From assembly GCA_963831605.1 (NCBI GenBank), contig CAWHQR010000003.1, positions 124,001 through 188,000 of the forward strand: a DNA stretch of 64,000 nt. Direction: 5' to 3'. Shown in pieces: positions 7,786-17,082 of the stretch. This DNA comes from DASUPK01 sp963831605 (GTDB lineage: Bacteria > Actinomycetota > Thermoleophilia > Solirubrobacterales > 70-9). The position numbers were made by a program, and so were the translations under genes. The notes under the pieces were generated by a model. The model did no database searches. It saw only the letters and a program-made list of their open reading frames with translations, and had not been told where the DNA came from. The stretch's first letter is position 1; each line of letters begins with the position of its first letter.

Positions 7786-10113
7786 ATGCGCATTGCGCTT
7801 GTTTCGCCCTATTCCTGGACCTATCAGGGAGGTGTGAACAGGCACGTTGAGGCGCTGGCGGAGCAGTTCATCGCCCGAGGAGATCACGTTCGCGTGTTGG
7901 CCCCGTGGGATCCGCCTGACCGCATCAGCAGCCGCCTGCACCGCTCCCAGCCCGAGTTGCGGGAGGCGCCCGACTACCTCGTTCCGCTCGGGCGGACGGT
8001 CGGCGTGGGCGCGAACGGCGCCGTGTCCAACCTCTCCGTCTTCCCGGATGGCCCGGTCAAGCTGCGCCGCGAACTGCGGACCGGAAACTACGACGTCGTC
8101 CACGTGCACGAGCCGCTCGCGCCGCTGGTCGGCTGGGACGCGATGGTCTTCCGCGGCGCGCCCGTCGTCGGCACCTTCCACGCCTACTCGACCAAGGCTT
8201 TCCCGAATCACACCGCGTCCCTGCTCGGCGCCCGCCGCCGCTTCAATCAGCTTTCAGCCCGGATCGCCGTGTCGGAGGCGGCCGCCTGGACGGGACAACG
8301 CTGGTTCGGCGGCGAGTACACGATCGTCCCGAACGGCGTAGACATCGAGGCCGCGCCGCTGGGGCCGAAGGCACCCAGCGACGAGCTCCGGCTGCTTTTC
8401 GTGGGCCGCGCGGAGGAGCGCAAGGGCCTACCCGTCCTGCTCGCCGCCTTCCAGGCGCTGGTCGAGCACGTGCCGTCGAGACTGACGGTGATTGGTGCGG
8501 ATCCGGAGGAGATCTCCCGCAGGGTCGGCGACCCGGACGTGATGAACCACATCGACGTGCTCGGCAAGGTCTCGGACTCGATTCTCTGGCGCCAGCTCGG
8601 CGAGGCGGACCTGCTCTGCGCGCCATCGCTGGCCGGCGAGAGTTTCGGCATGGTGCTGATCGAGGCGATGGCGGCCGGCACCGGCGTCGTCGCCTCCGCG
8701 ATCGCCGGGTACAGCGACGTCGTCACCAACGGCGTCGACGGCATCCTGGTGCCCCCGGCCGACCCGCAGGCGCTCGCCGAGGAGCTCCAGCTCCTCGCGC
8801 ACGAGCCCGAGCGGATTCGCGCGATGGGCGAGGCCGGCCGCCGCAGCGCCGAGCGCTACGCCTGGCCACGGATCGCCGATGAGGTCACAGAGGTCTACGA
8901 GCGCGCGATCGAGCCCGTGCCTACGGCGATCTGGCCTCCGGAGGCCTACGCCCGGCGATCCGGAATGGTGCGGATCGACGGTGGGCCGAAGCGCCCCGCG
9001 AAGCGGCTGCCGTCCCTGGAGCCGGCTGCGCACGACACGGGCGGGCGAGGAAAGCGCGTCGCCCGCAAGGCGGGTGTCGCCGTTGCCAGCGTGCTCGGGC
9101 TCGGCCTGACGGCCTTGGCCGCCCGGCGCATCGGTGTCGACCAGGTGGCGAGCAACATCATCGACTCCGACCTCAAGTGGGTGCTGATCGCATGTGCGCT
9201 CATGGTCGGCGCCATGTTCGCCCGCGCCGCCTCCTGGATCGCAATCACCCGCGCCGCGCTCCCCCGCTACCACGTGCGCCGCCGCGACGTGACCTCCGCG
9301 ACGATGATCGGCGTGCTGATGTCGGCGACCTTGCCGGCCAGGCTCGGTGAGCCCGCAAGGGCAATGGTGCTCTCGCGCCACATCGGCCGGATGCGCGAAA
9401 CCTTCCCGGTGCTGATCGGGACGCTCGTCTCGCAGACCGCACTCAACATCTTGGCCCTGGCCCTGCTCGGCGGAATCATCGTCTCGACGACCGACCTCTT
9501 CCAGGCGAGCACCCAGAAGCTCTTCCTGGTCTCGACCGCTCCCTTGGTCGTCCTGCTGGCCGTGCTGATGGCACCGTCGGTGGTCAAGGTGAACGGTCAG
9601 GGCCGCATCGCCCGCGGCATCAAGGCCGTGAGAGCGGCGCTACAGCAGGCGCGGAAGGGCCTGACGGTCTTCCGCGACCCGCGCAAGGGTTCCATCGCCG
9701 CGGGCGCGCAGCTCTTCGCCTGGTTCCTGCAGCTGCTCTCCTGCTGGGCGCTGTTCGCCGCGCTCGGGCTCGACCACCAGGTCGCCATCGGCGCCGCGGC
9801 GGCCTGCCTCTTCGCGGTCAACGTCACCGCGGTCGTGCCGGCCACCCCGTCGAACATCGGGATATTCCAGCTCGCCATCATCAGCGTGCTCCATCAGGGA
9901 TTCGGGGTCAACGCCGCGGATGCGCTCGCCTACGGCGTCATCCTCCAGGCGGTCGAGATCGCGACCGCGGTCGCGCTCGGTGTCCCCGCCCTGGTGCGCG
10001 AGGGCGTCACCTGGTCGGACATGCGCATGCGCGCCATGTCCGCCGCCCCGGTTCAGTTGCCCGAGCGCCCACAGCGCGCTCGCGAGCGCGAGGCTGACCG
10101 GATCTCCGCCTAG
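7786..10113 (+). CDS. PimA-like GT4 glycosyltransferase fused to LPG-synthase/flippase-like membrane domain
   Basis: A 775-residue fusion. Residues 1 to about 390 are a GT4 retaining glycosyltransferase of the PimA type. It has the opening MRIALVSPYSWTYQGGVNRHV, the acceptor-domain FHAYSTKAFPNH, the linker VPNGVDIEA, and the donor-site ESFGMVLIEAMAAG followed by YSDVVTNGVDG. After a basic linker (about 400-450), residues 450-750 hold seven or eight hydrophobic segments of the lysylphosphatidylglycerol-synthase transmembrane (flippase-like) family. This includes the conserved LPARLGEPARAMVLSRH loop. The likely role is mannosylation of a lipid such as phosphatidylinositol, coupled to lipid translocation. 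ATG 7786 was chosen because the GT fold starts there. Fusion of the two is unusual. Confidence 0.85.
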   Translation: MRIALVSPYSWTYQGGVNRHVEALAEQFIARGDHVRVLAPWDPPDRISSRLHRSQPELREAPDYLVPLGRTVGVGANGAVSNLSVFPDGPVKLRRELRTGNYDVVHVHEPLAPLVGWDAMVFRGAPVVGTFHAYSTKAFPNHTASLLGARRRFNQLSARIAVSEAAAWTGQRWFGGEYTIVPNGVDIEAAPLGPKAPSDELRLLFVGRAEERKGLPVLLAAFQALVEHVPSRLTVIGADPEEISRRVGDPDVMNHIDVLGKVSDSILWRQLGEADLLCAPSLAGESFGMVLIEAMAAGTGVVASAIAGYSDVVTNGVDGILVPPADPQALAEELQLLAHEPERIRAMGEAGRRSAERYAWPRIADEVTEVYERAIEPVPTAIWPPEAYARRSGMVRIDGGPKRPAKRLPSLEPAAHDTGGRGKRVARKAGVAVASVLGLGLTALAARRIGVDQVASNIIDSDLKWVLIACALMVGAMFARAASWIAITRAALPRYHVRRRDVTSATMIGVLMSATLPARLGEPARAMVLSRHIGRMRETFPVLIGTLVSQTALNILALALLGGIIVSTTDLFQASTQKLFLVSTAPLVVLLAVLMAPSVVKVNGQGRIARGIKAVRAALQQARKGLTVFRDPRKGSIAAGAQLFAWFLQLLSCWALFAALGLDHQVAIGAAAACLFAVNVTAVVPATPSNIGIFQLAIISVLHQGFGVNAADALAYGVILQAVEIATAVALGVPALVREGVTWSDMRMRAMSAAPVQLPERPQRAREREADRISA

Positions 10114-10154
10114 CTGCACGGCTCACCACCTTTCGACTGCGCGAAAATGCAGCG

Positions 10155-13100
10155 ATGGCTGCGACGAACGCCCTCTGTCCGGTTCTGATCCGCCGCGACG
10201 ACGAGCTGGCCGTGCTGGAGGATGCGCTGCTGGCCGCGCGCCGCGGCGAGAGCGGCTTCGTCGCGCTTGCCGGTGAGGCGGGCATCGGCAAGACCAGGCT
10301 CGCGCGCGAACTTGCGGGGGAGGCCCGCGACCTGGGCTGCACGGTTCTCGCGGGAGCCTGCAGCGACGCGGAGCTGACTCTGCCGTACCTGCCCTTCCTC
10401 GAGGCGATCGGGAACTACCTCGACGTGAGCGACACGGATCGGCTCACCGACGAGCTGGGGCCCGGCGTCGCGGATCTGGCTCAGATCTTTCCGCGGCTGG
10501 CGTCCGGAGCCGCCTCGGAGCCGTCACCCGATCCCGGCCAGGCCAAGCTGCGGCTGTTCGAGGCGATCGTCTCGCTGCTGGCGCTTCCCGCCCGTGAGAG
10601 CACCCTTCTGCTGGTGATCGAGGACGTCCACTGGGCGGATGCGTCCACCAGGGAGCTGCTCGACTACCTCGCCCGGCGCCTCACCGATCTCCCGTCGCTG
10701 ATCCTGGTCACCTATCGCCGGGACGAGCTCAACCGCCGACACCCCCTGATGCCGGTCCTTCAGGGCTGGCGGCGATCGGGGGTGGCCGACGTCGTCGAGC
10801 TCGAGTCCCTCTCGGCGGACGGCGTCGGTGAGATGCTCGCCGCGACCCTCGGACAGGAGGCGGTCGACGCCGAGCTGCGCGCTCTCATGGTGGAGCGCAG
10901 CGGAGGCAATCCCTTCGTGCTCGAGGAGATGCTGCGTGAGGTGGTCGACGCCGCCGACCGGCCCGGCGCGGCCAGGGAGCTGAGTGGCACGCCCCTGCCG
11001 GAGACCGTGCGTCACGCGATCCTACTCCGCGTTCAGCGCCTCGAGGACGATCAGGTGGCCGTGCTTGAGACCGCGGCGATCCTCGGCCGGAGCTTCGACG
11101 CGGAGACGCTGCTGGCCGTTTCCGGCCAACCGGAGTCGGTGGTCCATACCGCCCTGGACGCCGCGATCACCCTGCAGCTGCTCGAGGAAGATCCCTCGCG
11201 GCCGGGTCGCTACCGCTGGCGGCATGCGCTGACCCAGGAGGCGATCTATGCCGAGACGGTGACACCCCGTCGCCAGGCGATCCATTCGCGAGCGGCCGAT
11301 GCCCTGGCCGCGAGCGCCGATGCTCACCCCGTCGAGCTGGCCAACCATCTGCTCGGTGCGGCTCGCTTCGAGGAGGCGGTACCAGTCTGTCTGCGGAGCG
11401 CCGAGGAGGCGGAGGCAACCCTCGCCTTCGGTGAGGCGGTCTCGATCCTGGAACGTGCGCTGCCGTACGTCTCGGATCCGCTCGAGAACGCGCGCATGCT
11501 CTGCCGGATCGGAAGCGACCATCAGCGCAACGGCGAGCCGGCGACGGCCGTCGGCTACCTGACCTCCGGCGTCGAAATCCTGGAGGAACACGGGGAAGAC
11601 CTCGAGGCGTCACACCACCGCCTCATCCTCGGACGATGCCACTGGGAGTCCGAGCGCCCCGACGCCGCGCGCACTGAGTACGAGCGCGCCCTGGCTGTGC
11701 TCGAGCCCGCCGGGCCGTCGGCCGACCTGGCAATGGCCCACCAGCGCCTCGCCGGGATGGCGGCATTCGAGCTCGACTACCGGGGCTGTCTGAACTCGGC
11801 CAAGCGCGCGGTCGAGATCGCGGAGCAGGTGGGCGCGGACTACGAGCGCGTCTGGTCGCTGGGGTTCGTCGCGCTCGGCTACATCGATGGAGTCGAGCAG
11901 GCGCGCGGCCTGGCACTGATGGACGCCTGTTTCAGCGAGGCCCGTGACAAGGGGTATTCCCAGATCGCGAGCAACACGGCCTGGAACAACATCTGGACCC
12001 GGACTCACATGATGCTCCCGGAGCTCGAGGACTGGCTGGAGCGACTCGAGTCGCTGCCGTTCTACGCCCGGTTCGGCCGGCGCTCCGGCGATCTCCTCTG
12101 TCGCTGCTACATCGAGACCGTTCGCGGGGACCTGGAGAGGGCGCTTGCCGATGGCGAGGCCGCCGGCCGCCACCACGGGCGACTCGGCTTCGGGAAGATG
12201 GAATGGAGGGCGCACATCCAGACCGCGCAGATCCTGGCCGAGCTCGGCCGCGGCGAGGCGGCCGCCACCGTGCTGCCCCCGGTGTCGACGAGGACGGAGC
12301 TCCAGGACATCATCTACGACGCGGCCGCCCGGATCCGGGTGGCGGAGAGCCTTGGCCGGCCCGAGGATGCGCTCGAGGTCGCCGAGGAGATCGCGGAGAA
12401 CGCGGCGGGCCTGGCGACGTTCCGGGAGACGCTGTCGCTGGCTGCCCAGGTGCTGGCCGCTTTCGGCCGACATGACCGGGTCGAGGGTCTCGTCGCCGCA
12501 GCCCGGAACCATCCCACCGAGACAGGCGCCGCCTATCTCGATGAGATCGAGGGGCTGCTTGCGCTGGCACGGGGGGACGCGGAGCAGGCGGGCGAGCGCT
12601 TCGACGTCTTCGTGCGCGCTGCCGCCGACGCCGGCTACCCGCTCGTCGAGCTGCGCGGGAGGACGGAGCGCGCGAGGGCCTGGGCCGCCGCCGGACGTTC
12701 GGAGGAGGCCGCGGACGAATTGCGCGCGATCGTCGAGGAGGCGGAGCGAATCGGTGCGCTGCTGATCGCCCGCGAGGCTCGCGAGGAGGCGGCCGGCCTC
12801 GGCGTGGAGCTTCCGCCGCCGCCTGAGGTGGTGGCCGATGCGCCCCCCGAACCGGTCGTGCCGCACGGCGAGCGTCTCGTCACCTCCCTGTTCGCCGACG
12901 TCCGCGGTTACTCCGAGCTCAGCTCGACCCTCCCTCCGGAGGCGCTCACCGAGCGGATGCGAATGCTCTACCGGCTGGCGCGGGTCGCGGTGGAGCGGCG
13001 CAGGGGGATCATCGACAAGTTCGCGGGGGACGCGGTGATGGCGACCTTCAATGCCTCCGGAAGCCGCATAGACCACACGCTCGACGCGCTGCAGGCGGCG

Positions 13101-13418
13101 TTTGCCATCCGCGATCGCGCGGCTTCGATCGACCTCCCGCTCGGGATCGGGATCTCGGTGGGGCCGGCGATCCTGGGCAGGGGGGTGTCCGACGCCAACA
13201 TCTCCGTCAGCGGAGAGGCCACCAACCTGGCAGCCCGGCTCCAGGCGGCCGCGGGCCCCGGGGAGATCCTGTTGAGTGCCGACGCCCATCGGCGCGTCTC
13301 GTCACTGCTCGCCGAGCGCAATCTGAGGGCGACGGAGGAGCGCCTCGAGCTGAAGGGATTCCCGGAAGGGCAGATCGCCTATCGCCTCGGAGCGGATGAC
13401 CGCGCCGCCGTCGGCTAG
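10155..13418 (+). CDS. Giant regulator: N-terminal AAA/STAND ATPase, TPR middle, C-terminal class III adenylyl cyclase
   Basis: A 1087-residue protein. The N-terminal ATPase has Walker A GEAGIGKTRLARE (about 40-52), Walker B LLLVIEDVHWAD (about 155-166), and the GNPFVLEEML region typical of LuxR-LAL/cyclase-linked STAND modules. A long helical TPR-like middle spans about 390-890. The C-terminal cyclase begins near residue 910. It has the metal motif FADVRGYSEL, the adenine-selecting Lys and second Asp in DKFAGDAVMATF, and the transition-state Asn/Arg in GEATNLAARLQ. All catalytic residues are present, so cAMP synthesis is plausible. No DNA-binding domain follows. The order is the reverse of the related gene at 49487-53038. 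Its stop shares a CTAG with metH. Confidence 0.88.
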   Translation: MAATNALCPVLIRRDDELAVLEDALLAARRGESGFVALAGEAGIGKTRLARELAGEARDLGCTVLAGACSDAELTLPYLPFLEAIGNYLDVSDTDRLTDELGPGVADLAQIFPRLASGAASEPSPDPGQAKLRLFEAIVSLLALPARESTLLLVIEDVHWADASTRELLDYLARRLTDLPSLILVTYRRDELNRRHPLMPVLQGWRRSGVADVVELESLSADGVGEMLAATLGQEAVDAELRALMVERSGGNPFVLEEMLREVVDAADRPGAARELSGTPLPETVRHAILLRVQRLEDDQVAVLETAAILGRSFDAETLLAVSGQPESVVHTALDAAITLQLLEEDPSRPGRYRWRHALTQEAIYAETVTPRRQAIHSRAADALAASADAHPVELANHLLGAARFEEAVPVCLRSAEEAEATLAFGEAVSILERALPYVSDPLENARMLCRIGSDHQRNGEPATAVGYLTSGVEILEEHGEDLEASHHRLILGRCHWESERPDAARTEYERALAVLEPAGPSADLAMAHQRLAGMAAFELDYRGCLNSAKRAVEIAEQVGADYERVWSLGFVALGYIDGVEQARGLALMDACFSEARDKGYSQIASNTAWNNIWTRTHMMLPELEDWLERLESLPFYARFGRRSGDLLCRCYIETVRGDLERALADGEAAGRHHGRLGFGKMEWRAHIQTAQILAELGRGEAAATVLPPVSTRTELQDIIYDAAARIRVAESLGRPEDALEVAEEIAENAAGLATFRETLSLAAQVLAAFGRHDRVEGLVAAARNHPTETGAAYLDEIEGLLALARGDAEQAGERFDVFVRAAADAGYPLVELRGRTERARAWAAAGRSEEAADELRAIVEEAERIGALLIAREAREEAAGLGVELPPPPEVVADAPPEPVVPHGERLVTSLFADVRGYSELSSTLPPEALTERMRMLYRLARVAVERRRGIIDKFAGDAVMATFNASGSRIDHTLDALQAAFAIRDRAASIDLPLGIGISVGPAILGRGVSDANISVSGEATNLAARLQAAAGPGEILLSADAHRRVSSLLAERNLRATEERLELKGFPEGQIAYRLGADDRAAVG

Positions 13419-16400
13419 GCCGGCTGCGGCTCGCCGGCGTCGCTCGCCTCGGCGTCGACCGCGCCGTCGCGCGGGTCGGACTCCGGCGGCAGTTCGCCGC
13501 CGCGGTCAGTGCCCGCGATCAGCTCGTCGGGAGCCCGCTCCTTCGGAATGAAGCCGGACTTCATGCCGAAGTAGACGGCCTGCGGATGGTGGGCGATGAT
13601 CGCCACCGTCGACTGCTCGGGCATCACGGCGTAGCCGCCCGACAGCGTCATCCCGATCTCCTCGAGGCCGAGCAGCCGCCAGACCTTCTCGTGCTCGGAC
13701 TGGTCGGGGCAGGCGGGGTAGCCCCACGAGTAGCGGCGCCCCTGGTCGGGGTCGATGCCGAGCTCGCTCCGGACCCGTGAGTGCATCCACTCGGCGAGCC
13801 CCTCGGCCGACTGCACGCCCAGGCCGTGCACGTAGAGCTGCTCGGCAAACTCGCCGTCGGCCTCGAGCTTCGCCATCAGGTCGGTGACCTCGGGGCCGAC
13901 CGTGACGCCCTGCAGGGCGACGACATCGCGCTCGCCGGGACTGAGTTCGTCGAGCGGCCGGAAGAAGTCGGTCAGGCAGATCCGGTCGTGCCTGGGCTGG
14001 CGGGGGAAGACCAGGCGCTCGAGCTCGCGCTCGGGGTCCTCGCGGTCGAAGACGATCAGCTCGTTGCCCTCAGCGGCACAGGGGAAATAGCCCAGGCGGG
14101 CCCGGGGACGGAGGTAGTCCTGCTCGCGCCACATGCGCTCGAGCCGGGGGGCGAAGCCCTCCTCGCCATCGTGTCCCTCGACGATCTGCCGCCACTCCTC
14201 GCCCTTCTTGCCGCGGCCGCCCCAGTGGAGCTTGAACAGCACGTGACGGTCGAGGTAGGGGAAGACTTCATCGAGGTCCACCTCCACCTCGCGCGGGCCC
14301 CAGAACGGCGGCTCGGGAATCGGGGCGTCGGTTCGCGCTGTGGAGCGCACGCTGTCGTCGGTGGTGGGCGGAGCGTCGTCGACCTTCTCGACCTGCTCGC
14401 GCAGCTGCTTCGCCTCTGAGTGGATCCGCTCTACCAGTGCGGAGCGCGCGTCCGCGTCGACCAGCTCGTCCATCGTGTCGAGGCCGGCGAAGGCGTCCTT
14501 GCAATAGAAGACGCCGGGCGCGTAGACATCGTCGGATTCCTTGCCCCCCGGATAGAGGAGGCGGCGGCCGAAGTCACGATTGATCGCGGCGCCGCCGACC
14601 AGCACCGGGAACTCGAGGCCCCGCTCGTGCAGCTCCTGCACGCAGATCGGCATCTGCTTGGAGGTCGAGACCAGCAGCGCGGAGAGGCCGATCGCGTCCG
14701 CCTCGTGCTCGACGGCGGCGGAGATGATCGTGTCGACGGGGACCTGCTTGCCAAGGTCGACCACCGTGTAGCCGTTGTTGGTGAGGATCGTGTTGACGAG
14801 CGACTTGCCGATGTCGTGGACGTCGCCGAACACGGTCGCGATCACGACCTTGCCCTTGGTGTGGCCCTCGATGCGCTCGAGGTAGTTCTCCAGCTGCGCG
14901 ACCGCGCGCTTCATCACCTCGGCGGACTGCAGGACGAACGGCAGGATCAGCTCGCCGGCTCCGAACTTGTCGCCGACCTCCTTCATCGCGGGCAGCAGCA
15001 CCTCGTTCAGAGTCGGGACGGCGCCGATCTTCTCAACCGAGCGGTCGATCCACTCCTCGACGCCGTCCTTCTTGCGGTGGAGGATCATCCAGTGAAGCGC
15101 CTCCTCGGGCTCCATGCCCTCGGTCGGATCGCCGGCGGTCTCCTCGACCTCGTCGCCCTTCTCCTCGAAGTGGGCGATGAATTTCTCGAGCGCGTCCTCC
15201 GAGCGGTTGAAGACCAGGTCGTCGGTGAGCTCTCGCTCCTGATCGGGGATCTCGGCATAGGGCCTGATGTGGTTCGGGTTGACCATCGCCAGGTCGAGGC
15301 CCGCCTCGACGCAGTGATGCAGGAAGACCGAGTTGAGCACCGCGCGCGCGGGCGGCGAGACGCCGAAGGAGACGTTCGACACCCCCAGCGACGTCTTCAC
15401 GCCCGGGATCTCCGCCTTGATCCGCCGGATCCCCTCGATCGTCTCGATGGCGGAGGGCCGCCACTCCTCGTCCCCCGTCGTGAGTGTGAAGGTGAGGGCG
15501 TCGAAGATCAGGGCCTCGGGATCCAGACCGTGCTCGTCGCAGCAGAGATCGCGAATCCGCTGGGCGACCTCGAGCTTGCGATCGGCGGTCTTGGCCATGC
15601 CCACCTCGTCGATGGTGAGCGCGATCAGCGCTGCGCCGTGGGCCTTGGCCAGCGGGGCGACGCGATCCAGCTTGTCGCGGCCGGCCTCGAGATTCACGGA
15701 GTTGACGATCGCCCGCCCGGGGATCCGCTCCAGTGCCGCCTCGATCACCTCCGGCTCGGTCGAGTCGACCTGAATCGGCGACGGTTGGGTGAGCGAGATC
15801 CGCTCCACCACCGTGCCCATCTGCACGTCCTCGTCCTGGCGCTCGGTGAGCGCGACGCAGACGTCGAGCACGTGGGCGCCCCCCGTCACCTGGTCCTCGG
15901 CGACCTGGACGAGGCCGTCATAGTCGTCGGCGAGCAGCAGCTCCTTGGCCGCGCGGGATCCCTGTGAGTTGACTCGCTCCCCGACCAGGGTCGGGCGCGG
16001 TTCCTGGACCAGAGGAGTGGAGGTCATCATGCTCGAGACCTCGATCGCCCCCTGCTCGGGGCGTTCGGCCGGAGCCCGGCCGTCGACCCGCTCGCGGATC
16101 GCCCGAATGTGGTCCGGGGTCGTGCCGCAGCAGCCGCCGACGATCCCGACGCCGTAGCGCTCCACGAACTCGCCGAGTGTCGTCGCCAGCGGCCCGGGCT
16201 CTTCCGGGAAGATCGTCTCGCCGTCCGGTCCCTGCAGGGGAAGGCCGGCGTTGGGAATGCAGTGGACCGGGAGGGGGGAGGCTTCGCCCAGGAAGCGGAT
16301 CGCGTCGCGCATGTCCTCGGGGCCGGTCGAGCAGTTGAGCCCGACCACCTGGACGTCGAGGGCGGCGAGGGTCGTCAGGACCGCCCGGATGTCGGTCCCG

Positions 16401-17005
16401 AGCAGCATCTTGCCGCCCTGCGGCAGGAGCGAGACGGAGGTCTGTATCGGCAGCTCGCGGCCGGTGAGCTTGAACGCCTCGCGAGCCCCGAAGACGGCCG
16501 CCTTCACTTCGAGGATGTCCTGGGCCGTCTCGATGATGATCAGGTCCGCGCCGCCCTCCACCAGGCCCTGGGCCTGCTCGGTGAAGACCTCCACGAGCTT
16601 CTGAAAGGAGATGTCTCCCAGCGTCGGGTCGTCGCTGGCGGGCAGGAAGCCGGTCGGCCCGATCGAGCCGGCCACGAAGCGGTCGGATCCCGCGGCCTTG
16701 CGGGCGATCTCGGCGGCCACCCGGTTGATCTCGGGCGTGTGCTCACCGAGTCCCCACTCGTCGAGCTTCAGACGGCTGCCCTGGAAGGTGTCGGTCTCGA
16801 CGACGTCGGCGCCGGCGTCGAGCATCGAGGTGTGCACTCCCTCGATCACGTCGGGGCGGTTGAGCACGAGCGCCTCGTGGCATTTGCCCTCGAGGCCGCC
16901 GTAGTCCTCCTGGGTCAGGTCGAATTGCTCGAGGGTTGCGCCCATGCCACCGTCGAAGACGACGACACGCTCGCGGACCGCCCCCAGGTAGTCGCGCTCA
17001 GCCAT
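13415..17005 (-). CDS. metH: Cobalamin-dependent methionine synthase
   Basis: A full-length 1196-residue MetH that transfers the methyl group of methyl-tetrahydrofolate to homocysteine through cobalamin. Four modules are visible in order. First is the homocysteine/zinc domain (about 1-310) with GLNCSTGPEDM and the paired cysteines of GGCCGTTPDHI. Next is the pterin domain (about 335-610). The B12 cap/binding domain (about 640-880) has the lower-ligand motif DVHDIGKSL. Last is the AdoMet reactivation domain (about 925-1180) with SWGYPACPD. The start is ATG 17005. Only 77 bp separate it from divergent metE, too short for a cobalamin riboswitch on this gene. Confidence 0.97.
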   Translation of the reverse strand: MAERDYLGAVRERVVVFDGGMGATLEQFDLTQEDYGGLEGKCHEALVLNRPDVIEGVHTSMLDAGADVVETDTFQGSRLKLDEWGLGEHTPEINRVAAEIARKAAGSDRFVAGSIGPTGFLPASDDPTLGDISFQKLVEVFTEQAQGLVEGGADLIIIETAQDILEVKAAVFGAREAFKLTGRELPIQTSVSLLPQGGKMLLGTDIRAVLTTLAALDVQVVGLNCSTGPEDMRDAIRFLGEASPLPVHCIPNAGLPLQGPDGETIFPEEPGPLATTLGEFVERYGVGIVGGCCGTTPDHIRAIRERVDGRAPAERPEQGAIEVSSMMTSTPLVQEPRPTLVGERVNSQGSRAAKELLLADDYDGLVQVAEDQVTGGAHVLDVCVALTERQDEDVQMGTVVERISLTQPSPIQVDSTEPEVIEAALERIPGRAIVNSVNLEAGRDKLDRVAPLAKAHGAALIALTIDEVGMAKTADRKLEVAQRIRDLCCDEHGLDPEALIFDALTFTLTTGDEEWRPSAIETIEGIRRIKAEIPGVKTSLGVSNVSFGVSPPARAVLNSVFLHHCVEAGLDLAMVNPNHIRPYAEIPDQERELTDDLVFNRSEDALEKFIAHFEEKGDEVEETAGDPTEGMEPEEALHWMILHRKKDGVEEWIDRSVEKIGAVPTLNEVLLPAMKEVGDKFGAGELILPFVLQSAEVMKRAVAQLENYLERIEGHTKGKVVIATVFGDVHDIGKSLVNTILTNNGYTVVDLGKQVPVDTIISAAVEHEADAIGLSALLVSTSKQMPICVQELHERGLEFPVLVGGAAINRDFGRRLLYPGGKESDDVYAPGVFYCKDAFAGLDTMDELVDADARSALVERIHSEAKQLREQVEKVDDAPPTTDDSVRSTARTDAPIPEPPFWGPREVEVDLDEVFPYLDRHVLFKLHWGGRGKKGEEWRQIVEGHDGEEGFAPRLERMWREQDYLRPRARLGYFPCAAEGNELIVFDREDPERELERLVFPRQPRHDRICLTDFFRPLDELSPGERDVVALQGVTVGPEVTDLMAKLEADGEFAEQLYVHGLGVQSAEGLAEWMHSRVRSELGIDPDQGRRYSWGYPACPDQSEHEKVWRLLGLEEIGMTLSGGYAVMPEQSTVAIIAHHPQAVYFGMKSGFIPKERAPDELIAGTDRGGELPPESDPRDGAVDAEASDAGEPQPA

Positions 17006-17082
17006 GGCCCGGGCAGGGTAGCCAGGGCGGGGGTCCGGCGACGGAGCGTTTCGCCCTTTGACGGCCTCGGTAGGGTTGATCC

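Noticed and set aside
14420..15967. A 515-codon open frame antisense to metH
   Set aside because: metH is intact on the other strand; the frame has shadow-type composition and no domain.
17006..17082. Possible cobalamin or SAM riboswitch between metH and metE
   Set aside because: Only 77 bp are available and no B12-box or SAM-type conserved core is present.
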